Source of the DNA: Apteryx mantelli | Lineage: Eukaryota; Chordata; Aves; Apterygiformes; Apterygidae | Assembly: GCF_036417845.1 (NCBI RefSeq) | Contig: NC_089981.1 | Span: 28,805,053 to 28,869,052, forward strand | DNA length: 64,000 nt | Direction: 5' to 3' | Part shown: piece after piece, positions 1 to 15,000 of the stretch | Layout: every line of letters starts with the position of its first letter | Position numbering within the stretch: position 1 is the first letter of the stretch | The notes under the pieces: model-generated | Seen by the model: only the letters and a program-made list of their open reading frames with translations | Databases searched by the model: none | What the model was told of the DNA's origin: nothing | Made by a program: the position numbers and the translations under genes

Positions 1-2031
1 GTATCCTATTCACACAGTCCTTCAAGATACTTTCAAGATGCCTTTTTTCAAGATTTTTGTGTGGTTTGAAGTCACACCAAATTCCTGCTGACGTCAGTGG
101 AACTCCTGGTTGAAATACCAGTCAATGTTTTGATAAAGTACCCTCAGCTTACATTATTTTAATTGATGGATATGGTTTATGCTTCCATTTTTCACTAAAG
201 TATTAGCATATCTTTTCATCCATAAGCAAAGGTACAAAAGACTGCTTTCAGGGTGAAAGTGAGAAAAATAAAACAGATTTATGTTATATAGGACTGAATC
301 ATAGTCACAGAAGCTAGAAATAGAAATGACCGATGAACTGATTTTGTCCATGCTCTTTGCCAAGATAATATTATTTCCTGTAATACTTTACCTAGTGTTT
401 TACTCCATCTAACTGTAATACTTTACCTAGTGTTTTACTCCATCTAATTTTGAATATCTTAAAATGGGAAGAGAAGCAACATTTTAGACCGCTGATCTGA
501 ACACTGAACTGAACTTACTGTGGAAAACCACTACAGTTGGGAAATTTATAGCTGGTGAGAAACAAACTCAATGTATGCACATACATTATATAAATAACAG
601 TCAATATTATATAGCCAGTGTCTTAAAGCCATCTTTGTGCCCATTAATTTTAAGTCCCTCAAGCACTGCTCAGGTCCCTTGGCTGTTGAGATACTAGAGG
701 ATCTGTGGAGCGCAGACATGGCTGAGCCTAGCTCACCCTGGGTAAGGCAGAGGAAATATCACAAGGCTCACTGCAGATTCGCCATTTCACCCAGGGAACC
801 CTTGACAGAACTGCCAGGCCACAACGTTGTAGTTATAGAGTTGGTGTCTGCTGGCACAGAACTGAATTTCAAATAAAATAGGCAAAGTCAAGGCTATTTG
901 ACAGCCAGTACCACTACGTTCTAAGTAATTTCAGTTAGAAGTTTATACTTGATTACATTTAATATTTTATAATGTAAAAACATCAATTGAAACATTAGCT
1001 GTTAACTAGAGAATTTGGGAGGGTTTTATGTACTGTAATTAATTCCTATTTAAAGTTTCATGCAAATCAACAACAGGTCCATTGCTTATCCCTAAGCTCT
1101 TCTTCTCACAATAAATATTAAAATAACCAGGTCAAAGCCATTTAACAAACAGCTTGAAGTCTTATTGTGTGTTGTAAAGTGAAACATAAGCTAATAAAGC
1201 AAAAGGGTTGCTATGTCAATGCATTCTGTGTACATTACTACAAAATAAGGCAAAAGAACGTTGGTATAGAACTTAAAATGTCTTTCTGTGACTCTCACTC
1301 CTTTGTATTCTGTGGGTTTGGAACGCTGTTTTCTGACTATTTCTAACTATTTGGAACAAGGACCCATCGTTCTCACAGACTTGAAGTAATCCAGTTACAT
1401 TTTTTTAATCACTATGTAGTTTTTGTAGAATGATTATGATCATATTTTGTTGTGACCCTACCTAAACAAGTCAGTATTATCAACCTTAGAAACCTTTTAT
1501 CTTTAAGCAATTCTACCACTATCATAATAAGAATTTCTATGACTTTTACATGGACAGCCTAGCAGCTGCACTGTGGCCAGCTTGTATACTGTTTGTCATG
1601 TAACAAAAAAAAGTTAATTATCCAACATCTTTCATTTATTTAAGAATGCATTAGGGCAGGGAAATAGTGCTTAGAAACCATATGTTTTGCACCACTTAAG
1701 CCCTGGACAGTATTATCACTAAACTAGTAGTTGCGTTCTTACACTGCAATGTTTTAAGATCAAAAATAATATTTATATGGTACATTTATAGGTAATGTTT
1801 GTAGGATAATATTTATAAATAATGATGTCTTTTAATGAACAAGTTGATATAACTGGGAAAACAGAAAAGTTCGGTCACAGTAACTTTTCTTCAGGTCTGT
1901 AACAAAAGAAACTAAACCAGAAGTCAAAACAAAAAAGGAGAGCACTTTAGGGAAGGTACTGTATTTTCTGCATCTGTCTCATCTAGTTTTGGGCACTTGT
2001 CTAATAAACAAAAACACTTTATTTTTCTTAC
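1..2031. other. TRIM66 intron (partial), no further exon seen
   Basis: AT-rich sequence left of the last visible TRIM66 exon. I looked for the continuation of the TIF1 reading frame on the minus strand and found none. The short open frame on the plus strand at 637-876 has no coding features. The 35-bp tandem duplication at 378-447 is listed separately. Confidence 0.6.
378..447. repeat. Perfect 35-bp tandem duplication
   Basis: Two adjacent identical 35-bp copies, each starting ctgtaatactttacc and ending tactccatctaa, at 378-412 and 413-447. The lack of any difference between copies suggests a recent duplication, a two-copy minisatellite allele, or an assembly artefact. Confidence 0.9.
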
Positions 2032-2149
2032 CTAAATTGGACAGCTGTTTAGTCCAGTAGGAGGGATCCCAAGTAAATCTGATCTTCAGGGGAGGGCCGA
2101 TGTCTGTGTTACAGTTTGTCTCTAATAAGCGCTGTATCTGAAATACAAT
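2032..2149 (-). CDS. TRIM66: TRIM66 coding exon 8: post-coiled-coil TIF1 segment (last exon in window)
   Basis: The exon has 118 nt, acceptor ttttcaccag and donor gtaagaaaa. It encodes IVFQIQRLLETNCNTDIGPP and IRFTWDPSYWTKQLSNL, matching TRIM66 (FTWEPNFWTKQLASLG in human) and the TRIM24 segment IQFHCDPSFWAQNIINLG. It ends in phase 1. The next exon, expected to be the long proline/glutamine-rich one, is not in the window. Confidence 0.93.
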
Positions 2150-5100
2150 CTGGTGAAAAATCAAAGGATTATGATTTTATTCATGATTGTAAAACCATAA
2201 AAAGTGTTTCATTTGGGAAACAGTAAATCATTAAAACAGTTCTCACATTCACTGCACAATTTCACTTTACTGAGAAAACAAGTATTGCTCTTACCAGTTC
2301 TTTACTGAAGAGAAATGGGATGCTGTTTTTACTGCACACTGCCCAGCTGATGAAGTTCTGCACGTGTTCAACCTGTCTGCTTAAAACCACAACACCTTGC
2401 AGCTGTTGTTCCAATTTCTGCTTCCTTTCACTGGTGATTCTCTATTAATAATGTGAAACAGTAGGAGATACTTGTCATCATTCAGACAGACATAATGCAT
2501 ACAATCATCAGCATTACATTATGCATTATTTGCATTGGCACTGTTATGTAGAAACTCTAAACTACCAGTCATAAAGAGAAAGCAAACCCTATTCAACTGA
2601 TAAGTCTGAGTTCAGGAAAAACAACAAACAGGAAAACAAGAAGCTAGTTTGTTTTGAAGTACACAAAATGTGCACACACATTCTCTGTAACTACATTAGA
2701 AAACATGATTAACTCATAACATGCATTCATTTTGTCACTTTATCATAAATCCTTGTCAACCATTGATCCAAACCTACAACTGCAGAAAAAGATATATTTG
2801 AAAACATAAACAAAGGGACACTAACGTTCACAATCTGTATTCCTTTCATTGGCATTGGGATTTAATTTTAATTTAGTTTAATTTCCCAAGATATCAAAGA
2901 AACTACTGTTACTTACTTCAAGTTGTTCAAGAAGGATGTTTGTTCGTTTATTGATTTCATTCATCAAAACCATCTTGGCCATTTTGATTTGATTCTCAAC
3001 TTTTTTGTATAAATGTTTTACTTCAAGCAACCTATGGGGAAGATGAGTGAACTGATAAGTCATTCAGTGCTTGATAGTTACTTATTACAAGAACTGATCT
3101 AAGTATTGGCAAAGAAATCCAATGAAAGTTGTATCATTTCCCGTAAGTTTTGCTACACTTCTCTTCAAACATGCTAATGCTGATTGACACTAACAAACAT
3201 CATGCTATGAACAGTCCAAGTTTTTCTTCAACAAGCACATGCAGAGCCACATCCAAAAAACTCACGCAATTCAGATGGCCCGTTAACAACAAAGGGTTGA
3301 AATAAAAATTAATTTCTACTTAATGACTTCACTTTATGCTAGAGTATAAATAGATTTATACCTATTTCAAACACTTGAAAGAGTATGTCTTCTACATTAA
3401 TAAAACTGACAGCTAAGACATAATCAGTAGTTGAAATCTAGTTTAAATAATGAAATATTTTCATTTTTATATCAGTCTTGACTAAAACTGTAGCTTGTTT
3501 TGAGGTTTCTTGAAGAAATAAGCTATTTCAAAGTTATCTTTATTTCTCATCTTTTTAAATTCTAGTTCAGAAAAAGTAGACTATAGAAATAAAACATTAA
3601 ACTCTGAAGTCAGCTGTCACATGCCTCATATGGACTACCAAACCCTATAGTACAATACCATGACATGTGAGCACCATTTAAAGATAAATTTAGTATTTTT
3701 AATCTTCCTATTACTTCCTGCTCTCCAAAAAAAACCATAGCATCTGCAATTACTGCTGGTAACCTACATTTAGCAAAAATAATGTATTTACTGATCACCC
3801 ACTTTCAAGAAATTAATGCATAACAATTACCTGTCTTCAATCTGTTTAGCCGAAACCTGAATCCCATTTTTTTTCTCTTCCACTTTAGCTATGACATTCT
3901 CCAGGATAGCCCTCTGATTTTGCAGAGCTTCATCAAGGTGTCTGAACCTGAGAAAGGAAGGGAAATTCTCACACCACGCTCTTTTCTGTTGACAAATAAC
4001 TATTGAGAAGTTAAAGAATGGCTGTGTTCTTCTTTGATATGCTCAAATAAAGCACTGTTTGCACTTCCTGATGTTACAAGCTAGAGGGGAATTCCTGAAT
4101 CTAGCGTTGCAGCAGCCACTAGAACCACTAAGCAAAACTGCCCACTGCTAGATGTCACCTGCTGCTCTGTGTTTCCCTTGAGTACGGCTTGTTTCTCTCT
4201 GCAGCCAGACAGACCCACTGAGGACTCAGCAGGATGCACAGGTCAGAGGGTCCATTTTGCTTTATTTGTAAAGCCTGAATCCCATGGTGAGCCAAGAGGG
4301 AGCTGTCCTAACCACTGGACCTTTTATTGAATATAGCTTATGCAAACGAGAGCCTTAGCTCTTCTTTTCTCTGTGCAATGGTTGAAGTATAAAGGCATAG
4401 ACCTATTTAAGAAAAAGGCCACTCCAGACATCTGGTAGACTGCCAGAAAACCTAGGTTAAATCTTTTAGAACTTGTGTTTAAAAACATTCTTTACTAGTC
4501 TGAAAAATAAATCATTTACATTACTGAAGGTTGGTAGCCCATGCTGATAAGGAGTTCATACCTCCTGACAATGTTCAAAGGGGTCTTAGCTGGACTTCAG
4601 CCTCCATACTTAAGCACTGAATTCTCAGATAGGGCCATCCTTTATTTATTTACATGTTTATTGTCTGCCACCCAACAGCTTTGCCTGTAGTGTGTGAACT
4701 GTAGGAGCTGGCATCTGTAACTCTGGCAATCCATTTCAGCTGCCACAGGTACTGCTCTTCCTAAATTTCTTCTGCCTTCTTTCTAATGTAACTCCTATAG
4801 ATTGATTTTGGCTTTCTATATTTGAAGGCAGAAGCTATATGCCTAAAGCAGAAGAAGCAGGCATGTTCAAGTCAGTTACTGTCAGATGGACAGTTCAGGG
4901 GTGCAGCTGCCTTATAGCCTGTCTGGACCCAGTCACCACCTTCTTTCCTACTACAAATGCTCTGTGACTGCTATCCCAAACATTACCACCTCCCACAGAG
5001 ACAGGCTCATGTTACAAGGAATCACCCTGTCACTGTCTACATACAATTTCTTACTTGACTCACACACTTCTGCACACAAACAGCAAGCTTCAGCGTTGGT

Positions 5101-6035
5101 AACTCTCACCTTGTGTAGTCTTGGTGTCTTTGATTAAGGTAAATACAAGGATTTGAACCATGTTCAGCTTCTGCCTTTGAGCACAACCGCAAGGAGTTAG
5201 ATGCATGTATATACAGTATTTGGGCAGATAATTCAAGCAGGAGGGTGTACACTGCTGAGAGCAGTGTATAATCCTGTGAGAATAGTAACCCATGTGTCAC
5301 CTGGCTTGGGCAGAAGACAACTGAACCGAGTTTGCTGTGGCCTGTAAGTTTGACCTAGACTACAGTTTCAGCTGACAGAAAATGCAGATGAACAGTCTTA
5401 AATTTAAATTAGATATGTTTTTAGATGGGATTATGAAACAGACATTGAGCAATTAATGTTTGGTACCTATGTTCCTTATGCTCTGTCAGAATGCAGCTGC
5501 GACACGTAAGGGTATCACAGGTCTCACAGAACACCTTGAGCGGCTCTTGAGTATGCATTGGACAAAATAAGGAAAATTCACTTGCTTCATCTTCAGCTGC
5601 TGAGGAATACAAAGCAATGGTGTCACTGAGAGAAACTGCTATTATAGTTCGAAAAGAGAGTTGCCAACTCTCACAATTTTGTTGAAAGTCTTGATGCTAT
5701 TTTTAAAGACCCAGATTCTGGAACCATCTGATTATACGAAGCAGGGTTTGTTTGAGAATTTTACTGGTCTTGTAGATCCTACAAATTGAGCATATCAAAG
5801 AGGTTTAGAAACATGTAATTAAACTCAATTTATATTGTCCTCTAAATTCACGTGAGTTTTAAATATCCCATTGATTTTATGAACCTGCCTCATGACTTAA
5901 TTCTCTGGGTTGGCAAAACAGTCAACAAAACTGTATTCTAAAATGTAGAAAAGTAAATATGTTAAATAAATCTGAAGTCACAGCAGAAGCAAGGAAATCC
6001 TTAATTCTTAAAAAGTCACGTGGGGGATTTTTTCT

Positions 6036-6067
<32 letters not shown>

Positions 6068-9000
6068 TGTTTTGGTTTCATTATAAATGCAGTACATAAA
6101 CTTCAGCAGCTAAAGCATATTGATATTATGCACTAATACATTTTCTAATAAGGAATTTCTAAAAGAGTGAGATAATGAAGAGTAAGTGATGGACAGCAGA
6201 AACACAAGAGAAGTACTGTTCCTTTTTAATCTATTCTTGTCTTCTTTCTTGGATATAGCAGAATTGCTTGAGAAAAAAAGAACACTCAATGAAAGAATGC
6301 AAGAAAATTGAAAAGTTCAGAGAAACCTCTTGACTTGGATTCCCAAAACTTTGACTTCAGAGACAATTATTTTAACAGTGTAAAGTGTTAAGGAACACCC
6401 AGCATTAGTATTAGGGAAACCCATCATTTGCTCAAAACGGTCTGAAAGCCCAAGCAGAGTTAAGGTACAATGACAGATTTATGCAGGTGAATGTTCAAAA
6501 CCTTTGTCTACAGGACCATCAACATTATTAGCACATACAGAAGTATAAGGGAGGAGAAGAAAATCACACATTTGTATCCTCCAATGACACTATCCTGTCA
6601 TTTTTACAAACACATGAGAAATTCAATAAAGCAAGCACCTTTAGATCAATGTTTACTGATAAAAACTTTAAAAAATTAAAAATTACTTACTTATATAACA
6701 TTATTTGCTTATAAAAATGAGAAAAATTCTTCTATTTTCCCACACTAAATCCATCTTATTTATCTAAGCTAAAAAAACCTTGTGGCAGGGACCATGCCTG
6801 ATCCTCTAGCAAAATGGAGCTTTTTATACAATCAAGCCTCTGAACTGGTTCTACTGCAACAACACAGAGACACAAGATACAGCAAGCTATACTAATTCAG
6901 TCACTTCAATCTATTTTCAAATTGGAAAACACACAACACAAGTAGAAAGGCTAAGAAAATTTAAGAGCTGACAGAAAATGAAAGTGTGGAGAAAATCCAT
7001 GCCACGCTATAAAGAAAACATGCACCTGAGCAGGTAAAGCCAAGCATCTTACTTTTTGGATTGCTGTCTAAATATTTCTGAGTTGGTTGCTCTACTTCCC
7101 CCCATTCCATTAGCTTTTTCTCCCTTTATTGACCCAACATGCAAGAAGATAGTTCGTGATTGATTAGATCATTTTTATGTAACAGCATTACATAGTTTAC
7201 ATTTTATGATTTACTTACTAGAGTACCACACTTTATTTTTCAGGAAAGTATATTTTTTATATTATCATTAAATCAAAAGCTAATACATAGCATTATTAAA
7301 AATGGGATGTTGAACCTAAGGGGTTTTTTTTAGCCCATGCCAATAATTTTTTTGTATCCAGGTGCATTATTCACCTCCGCTGCAAAATTTTCTCTGATTG
7401 CACTGCAAGTATGTACTTTTGCATTAAAAACTGCAGCAGACAAGGCAAATAATATATAACCAAGCAGTTGTATGTCAAAGACCATCTCTTCCTCCCCTAT
7501 CACATCACATATCAAATCTTGAAAGAAAAACAGAATAAAAACTCCAAAACATTTATCTTAATTTTCCTGAGTTGGAAAAGCCCCTCTTGGTCTTCTGTGC
7601 CCATCTCCCAGCCCCTGCAGAGCATGAAAGCTGTATTTTGAAAACTCAGGATCGAGTTATCCATGATATGTGTATTTGGAGAAATATTTAAACAGCTCCT
7701 GCTCATCAGGACATGTGCTCTTTAAGATCCAAGTATAATGAAGCTCGTTCACAATCTTATGTAATGACTTCTCAATTTTCTTTCTCTCCATGAAGGGTTC
7801 TTTAGCCTTTGGGTGACTGCAATCATCCCAAAGAAATCAGTATTTTTTTCAGGATTGTGTCAGATTTAAGAGACAAGCACATTTCAAATGCAAACTGAGA
7901 AGGATGAAAATCAATGTTATCTAATTACAACACAGACCCACAGTCTCTGCCTCTAGTAATTCCCCAGTTCAACGACATATCAGGGTGAACTGCTACTAAA
8001 CCACAGCAGTAGGTATTCAAGACCTAATTTATACTCAGCTCAGAGCTAGGTTCTTCAGTTTTAAAATTAGTTGAATTTATATGAATCAGCAGCTAAACAA
8101 GCACGTGAACCTGCTTTTTCTAGGAGCAGACATCTTGACCCCCACTATCCAAGTTAGTTTCCTGAGCAGAACGTCACATGAAAAAAAGGGAAAGTTCAGT
8201 TGCTCCAAATTCTGAATTAGCATCACTTGAGTCACCATTTCCTGCAGTCTGCATTTTCCTATCTCAGGTGGATCTCCAGAACAATAAACAGGAATTCTTG
8301 AATCTCTGTTATTCTAACCAGCAGATGACAACTGAGAAAGAGGAATCTCATCTTGGCTAATACAGTCCCCCCTCAACTTGCATAATTTGCAATGGCTTGC
8401 ACTTTGATTTTATAGGTTCATATTCAACCTTGAGAGACTGCAAGTAACGAGTAGTAGAGCAAAGAGAAAATAATTCAGTGGGTGAATCGGCTTATAAATA
8501 GTTGGTATGTAAGTACCAGCTCATTTAGTTCTAATGTAGTTTTGGCAAAAGCAATTTTTCTACTCAAATGCAAAGCACAGGCTTCCACTTAACTAGGAGA
8601 TAATCTATACTAAAATTGAATCTCCTTTTTAAGAAAACTGAGACTAAGAGAAAAAAGTTCTGATTTTTTGAATTTAAGTAGTCTGAGAGCACAGCAGAAC
8701 TTTGCATATAATGAGATTCTCTTATTCCTAGCGTTAATGCCAAGCCCTCCAGTGCAAGGTTTGCTCTTCAGAGATTATTCCTCCAGAACAGTTCCTTACT
8801 CTGTCAAAAAGCATTGCTCATGTTATGCTCCCAGGGCCCACCTTGGCATTCTCCAATACACACCACATTCATTCTACAAGCAGACTTTAAAGTTTTCACA
8901 TCTATTGGCCACAGATCCAGAAGGGTATTTTTTTGCTTTTTGGGGTTTTTTTTACTATCAGGAAAATACAGTGGCTGTGAAAAAGATGCTGTTGATGTTG

Positions 9001-12000
9001 CTGTATACAGGCTGCCTCCTTCATTCACCGTTATATAAAAAGCATTCCTGTCTTGGCCCATCATTTAATCATCTGCGAACCACATCTCAGCATCAGTTCA
9101 TGTTCATCATCAGCTGTGTTAGCCTGGCACTCCTAAGTTAGAACCGGAATTTTTGAGAGTACCTCTAAGTGGTTCAGCCAAAAAGAATATACTGGAGCAA
9201 CTGAACAATATATAAATACTAGGTAGAAAAAATTTAAGTCAAAGTGATGCTCGGCACTTGCTTTTTACTTATCTGGTTTTATGCTTAAAAATAAGGTCCT
9301 GTTTTTCAGTGTAAGAGTTCAGTGAGTGTTCTTAGCTAAACAACTGTGACACAGACCATTTCAATTCCCAATGAACATATTTGAAACAATGGAGTCTAAC
9401 TTAACTAGAAAACCCCCCCAGCTACTAGACGTTTCTAGTGCCCTCACAGAATGTTGTGAAGGTGAATAAAACAAAGCTATTTTCAACCAGGAATGGTATT
9501 TCCAATGCCAAGAAGCCCTCACAAGGAAACCCCTGACAGCAGCATTGCTTCTTACGGATCTTCACTTCAGACTTCCAAAAGATGAGTCCATGGCAGGGGG
9601 GAGATCAGGCTCCCTTTAAACTTTTTCCTGAGAAAATTCTTCTGCAATATACAGTTTTTCTGTCCCAGTCCAGTCCTGCCCCATTTTACCCTCCCCCATT
9701 ATCTTCAGAACACAAATTTGACCTGAGGGTAGAAATCTTAAAAAAATCACATGAATTTAGCACACTTGTCTGCAGCATGACCTCAAGAGGCCGGGGGCGC
9801 TGCCAGGTAGCCAGCTCAGTCGTTCAGCTGCATGACCTGGGTCCTGCAGGCCCTGGAAGGAAGCATGGGGCAAGTGGTTCACAGGGTAAAAGGTCCAGGG
9901 AAGGACCGGGATGGAGACCTGCAGATTCTGCATGGCGGGGTGGGCAAGATCAGAGGCATTACACAGATGATAGATATTGCAAAGGAATAAGCAGAAAGAG
10001 ACGTTTCCATGGGAAGCCAGGTTCCTTTATATCTCCTCCTCAAGGAAGACCTTGTTTATCAAAATTATACAAATGTCAGAATAGACAGGATCAGCCGGGG
10101 GTGATGGTTCTACTTTACTTCATTTCAGACCCAGTGAATCTTAGTTTTCAGGTGAGGAAAAAGTCTGTCCCTTGCAAAGAAAATAGCAAAAGTTACAACA
10201 TTTTAAAGATGCAAGAGTGATAGAATAGAGAGTCTCTAAACAGGTGCAAGAGCTTAAAGAGAAGGTAGCTGTAGTTCAGAAGCACCATACAGAGACTGAA
10301 GGTTACTGAACCTGAAAGCAGAAGAAGCCTTACTTCCAAGAAAGAAAAAAATCTCAGACCAGGTTGTAATATGTCCTAGCTTTTGCTTTCTTTGAAATAT
10401 CCCGAGGGGCTATTTATTTTACATCCCCAACTGTGTTTTAGATTAACTAGCCTATATGTACTACTAACCTCTTTGTTCATTATTCTTTGTTTCAGCAGAG
10501 TATTTAGGACTAAATAGATGACAAAGCATTTTAGTAAAAAAGTGTTTTTGTATCTTTTTATTTATACAGCAAACAATACCACAACTAAGCCACAGGTAGA
10601 TTTTCTTAGCGTTATTTGTCAACAAAAATGGGTTGGTAAGCCTTACTCAGAGTGAAATGAAATTATAAACAGCTAGAACCTCAAAACCACAGTCCTTATC
10701 GTGCCATCAACTCAAGAAGAAAAACATATTGTCCATCCAATCAAGGCATTTGCGGGGGTGTTTCAGTTTATATTTTCTCCAGAAAAGACCTAGAAAACAT
10801 TTAAATCTGTCATCTGTGCTTTTTTATTATTCTTACAGACTATTTTTCTTGTTTTCACTCTATTGGCAACCACGTATCATGTCTCATGTGAAGTGCCTCA
10901 AGCTGTTTCATAGGAACACCCAGGACTTAAAAGAACTCTGTGCTAAAAATAAAGCAGAGGCTTCTATATGCAAAATCCTAAAGCCAGAGAAAACCATTAT
11001 AATCAGTGGGCTGTATCTATGTTTATTCCTTGTTCCATCTTTCATGTTCCTTACAAAGAATGATAGTGCAGCACAAACTCTCTAGCACAAATAATTTCAC
11101 ATGTGAGCAAAATGTAAACTTTGTAAACATTGTATAAATTGCAAGACTCTTATTTTAGATTACAAATATCATATGTAAGTTTAGGTTAGCACACTCCTCA
11201 GCAGACCTCTGGCATATGAGCAACAAAAATAATGAACAATAGCAGCAGATGATCACCCTCCTCTGTGGATCATCACTGTAGAGCAATATGAGATGCATTT
11301 GTCAGTGGGTTCCAGCTGTGCTTACTGACAGTAATACACTGGTTGCACTCGGGAACCCTGTTTTTCACTCCAGGCTTAGGAAAGGAACATCCTACAGTAG
11401 TCACAGTCTTTTCCTCTCTGCGACCCTCCCTCCTCCATCCTGCCTGCAAGCACAGGGATTGCTTTGGTGGTTTCCTGAAGGCAAGTATCAAAAAAGGGAC
11501 AGAAACACTGAAAGAGCAAGACCTATTGCCATGGAAGCCTACCAAATCCTAACCTGATGCTCTGCAGACTGAAAAGGCCCAGGGAAGAGACTGTACCTCC
11601 ATAGAACTCATGTAGCCAAAATGCATCAGATAATATGGAGCATTGATTGTGGCGAGGGTAGGTTTAGGCCCCTATTATTGTAGCGGATGGCATAATCTCT
11701 CATTCACACATACAAACCCTTCTGAGTCAGACTCACATGGAGCATGGTGTCTCTAGCACAGAGCCCGAGACTGCTCCATTTTCAGCTGAATAACTGTTAT
11801 TAGAAGAAACATAAAACTTCAAAGTGCATCTTCTGTACCTGAACAGCCCTTCATGGATACAGATAGGAAGCGGTCTCCAGTTTCCTTGCTATGTCTGTGT
11901 TCCTCTGTACATGAACTGCACAGCCACTTATTGCAGCTTGTACAGAGACTGTGAGCAGGTCTCTTCTCTTTACACGTGGAGCAACTCTGAGAACAAAAAG

Positions 12001-15000
12001 TGCAATTAAATACAAGGATAATGAACTGGCTTGTAGATACTGTTATCTTAGACTATGATTCAGCTTGGTAAGCTTGAGATTTTTTTCTTCCTCAAACTAG
12101 TGTGATTAAAGTGATTAAGAGTACTGTTACTGTTAAAGGGATCAGCATAAAATAAAGATTTGGAGCTGTTAAACCAAATTGTGTGTCTTTCTATGGTCTA
12201 GTACAATTGAGCATAATTATGACATGATGCAGGAACTATTCAGTAAAATTCTAGGTTCTGTGTTACACATGAGATCAGAACAATTAATCACAATGACTTT
12301 CTTCTGAACTGAAAAATCCATTAATTTTGTCCGATTTCAGTATAAGGAAGGCTGGTGAAAGTTACTTCTGAAAGTGAATGCTGTGCTTTTTAGTCCCTTG
12401 CTATTAGTGTTGCAATACTTACTGATGGCTTTAACACATCAAATTAGTGTACCCATTTCTTAAATAAAAATATTTTCTACCTCAAAGATTGTCTAGGTTA
12501 CAAAACAAAGAAAACATTAAAGGAGAGTGAAAGATAACCATCAAAAATTTTTTAATCTAACTATCATTTCCTCCCAAATGACAACATTATCAAGAAACAT
12601 TTTACCTTATCTTGCTTTAGTGACATTCACTCATTTCTGCCCATTAAAGGTTATCAAATAACCTACAAAATTTATAGCCTGGGGTCCTCATCTACTTTCA
12701 GGTATATGAATTTAAATTGGAGCAAATTCAATAGAGCTACTCTAGATCCACATTGTTTACTTAAAATTAGAGTTTACTATATTGGCTGTAGGATTGCATG
12801 AACAACTCTGACAGTGATACAGCGTAACTATCAGAAAAATACAATAAAACATGCCAAATGGTAAGGCAATTTTGAAAACAATATAGAGACACCCACACAC
12901 TATTAATGAAAAACTTAGTTCCTGTTCCCTAAAGAGAGTTGAACAAAGATGAGCTCAATTTATATATTGATATCAAATGTGATGAGAGATAAGACAGACG
13001 TGGGAGTATGAGAAGAACTGGAACTTTTAATTAACTGTCATCTGTACTGATTCAACCGTTCAGGGAATGCCCTCTTCTCCTTTATTATACAGGCCATGTT
13101 GTCTAGAACAGTCACTAAAGGTGAAATCCATAAAGCAGCACTTAAATGAGGTAGGTAATTTGATTTCTTTGTTATCCAGGACAAACTCAAGAGGTATTCC
13201 AAGATAGCTATGATGATACTTTACTTAAAAAAGGATTTGCACAAGGCATAAAATATCTTGTCTGAGAATTCCTAATATCAATATTCATTGACTTACCATA
13301 GCACCATACAATTTCCCAGAGTGATCATTGTGATATAGTTTTATCATCAAAGCATTAAAAGTTTTGTCAGCGGCTTATCATCGCACTCAAACATTTCCTA
13401 CAAGTTTAGGAAACATCTCCTGTATTATGCATAGTTCTTGAGTACCGTTACTACTATCACTGCTACTCAAGCAACTAATATGAAGTGGCAAAGTGACTTC
13501 CTATGATGTCCTCTCTGCTGGACATCAGCTCAGCTTCAATTCAGTTTAGTTAAAATTGCATCCCAACTGTTCTGATGGAAAGCACGAAGAGAAGGATCTA
13601 ACAGCATGCATTCAACGCACAGGCCCTGATTCAAGCCTTGGGAAAGGTAATAGATTTTCTCTTCACCCTGTCTCAGATCATGACTTTAGATTGCCTGAGG
13701 GGAGAAAAATTAGTTCTTCCTTTGCTGATTTTTCTAGTTTTAAATCACAGCTTAAATATTAAGTGGAACATCTGCATCTACCTAACTTCTGAGACTCAAG
13801 TTTGGCTCAAAGATTTCACTTCAGCCCAAGAATAAAAATTTTGGTTCCATTGAAATTCATGCAAATTTTACCATTCCCTTCAGTGAGGCTGGAATTTCAC
13901 AACAGGTCCCTTATCAATTCACTGTTTAAGAGTTGTATTTCTAATATATATTTTTTTAAGAGGTTGAGCAATTCTTGACAATAAGGCATCAAAGCAAAGT
14001 TTTAAATGTCTTATATAGTCTAGGCTGGAAAGTACTTGTGTTGCTATTCTGGTATTTTAGCTGTTTGCTTATCAGTAACATTTTCAAAAGGTACATGCAA
14101 CAGTTTGAACCAAATAGCCAAAATAGCTTATATAACCAAAACGTACGGATATTTATTCTGGGGAGCAAATCTTGTTGTATAAAGAGAAATGGCCAATTTA
14201 AAAGGTAATCATGAAGGGCCAGCTTGGGGAACACATCACAAGTTTAGACATGCTCTGCCTTCTTTGTAATAACCAAAACTGCCTACTCATAAGCCTACCC
14301 ATAACTGGCTGTTAGACAGTCTGAGAAGAAGTTATGCTGAACTGTACTGAACATTACTTTTAAGCTGCAGGGCACAGAGTGTTCCCAGAATTATATGGGG
14401 AAATGAGCAAGAGATTTTGAATCCCATATTTTGGGGATTCCTACAGCTGGTATATAGCACGTTCTATCATTTGTGCTTCACTATTTCGTACACTGAGAAA
14501 TATCTTGCTTCCAAATGCTTTATTACAAGCCTTGACAGATTCCCATTTGAACACGTTAGATAAATTAAGAAAATGATGGCTGTTCAGCTTTGTCTCAGTT
14601 GGATGATCTGGTGCTTCTCTCTGCTCTCACTGATGGTAAGACTGTTGCTTTAGGTTTGGGGGGTTTTTTGGAGGGGGGGGGTTAAGACAGAAAGCAAGCT
14701 TTACTGTTACATGACTTGATTGTCAATGAAAAGGAAGCAAGCCAAAGCTATTAGAAAGGTTCCCCAGTCCCTCTAGGGTACTGCTATGCTCCAGGGAGTA
14801 TTCTGCTTTTACTGAATTGCTCTTAGGACTCCTAAGGGATTACAGAGAAGAAAAACCTTCTTCTAAAAGAAGATCTGAAAAATAATCTAGTGCTTCTGAA
14901 GACATTAAATATTCTCATTTGATTTCCTTTCTACACCAACTCTCATTGAAAGGTAAATGAAGTGAGTCATGGTAATTAAGAAATCCCAGTATAATAAGGG

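Noticed and set aside
8668..9141. 157-codon plus-strand frame in a TRIM66 intron
   Set aside because: No start context, splice signal or family resemblance; mixed hydrophobic composition typical of random AT-rich sequence.
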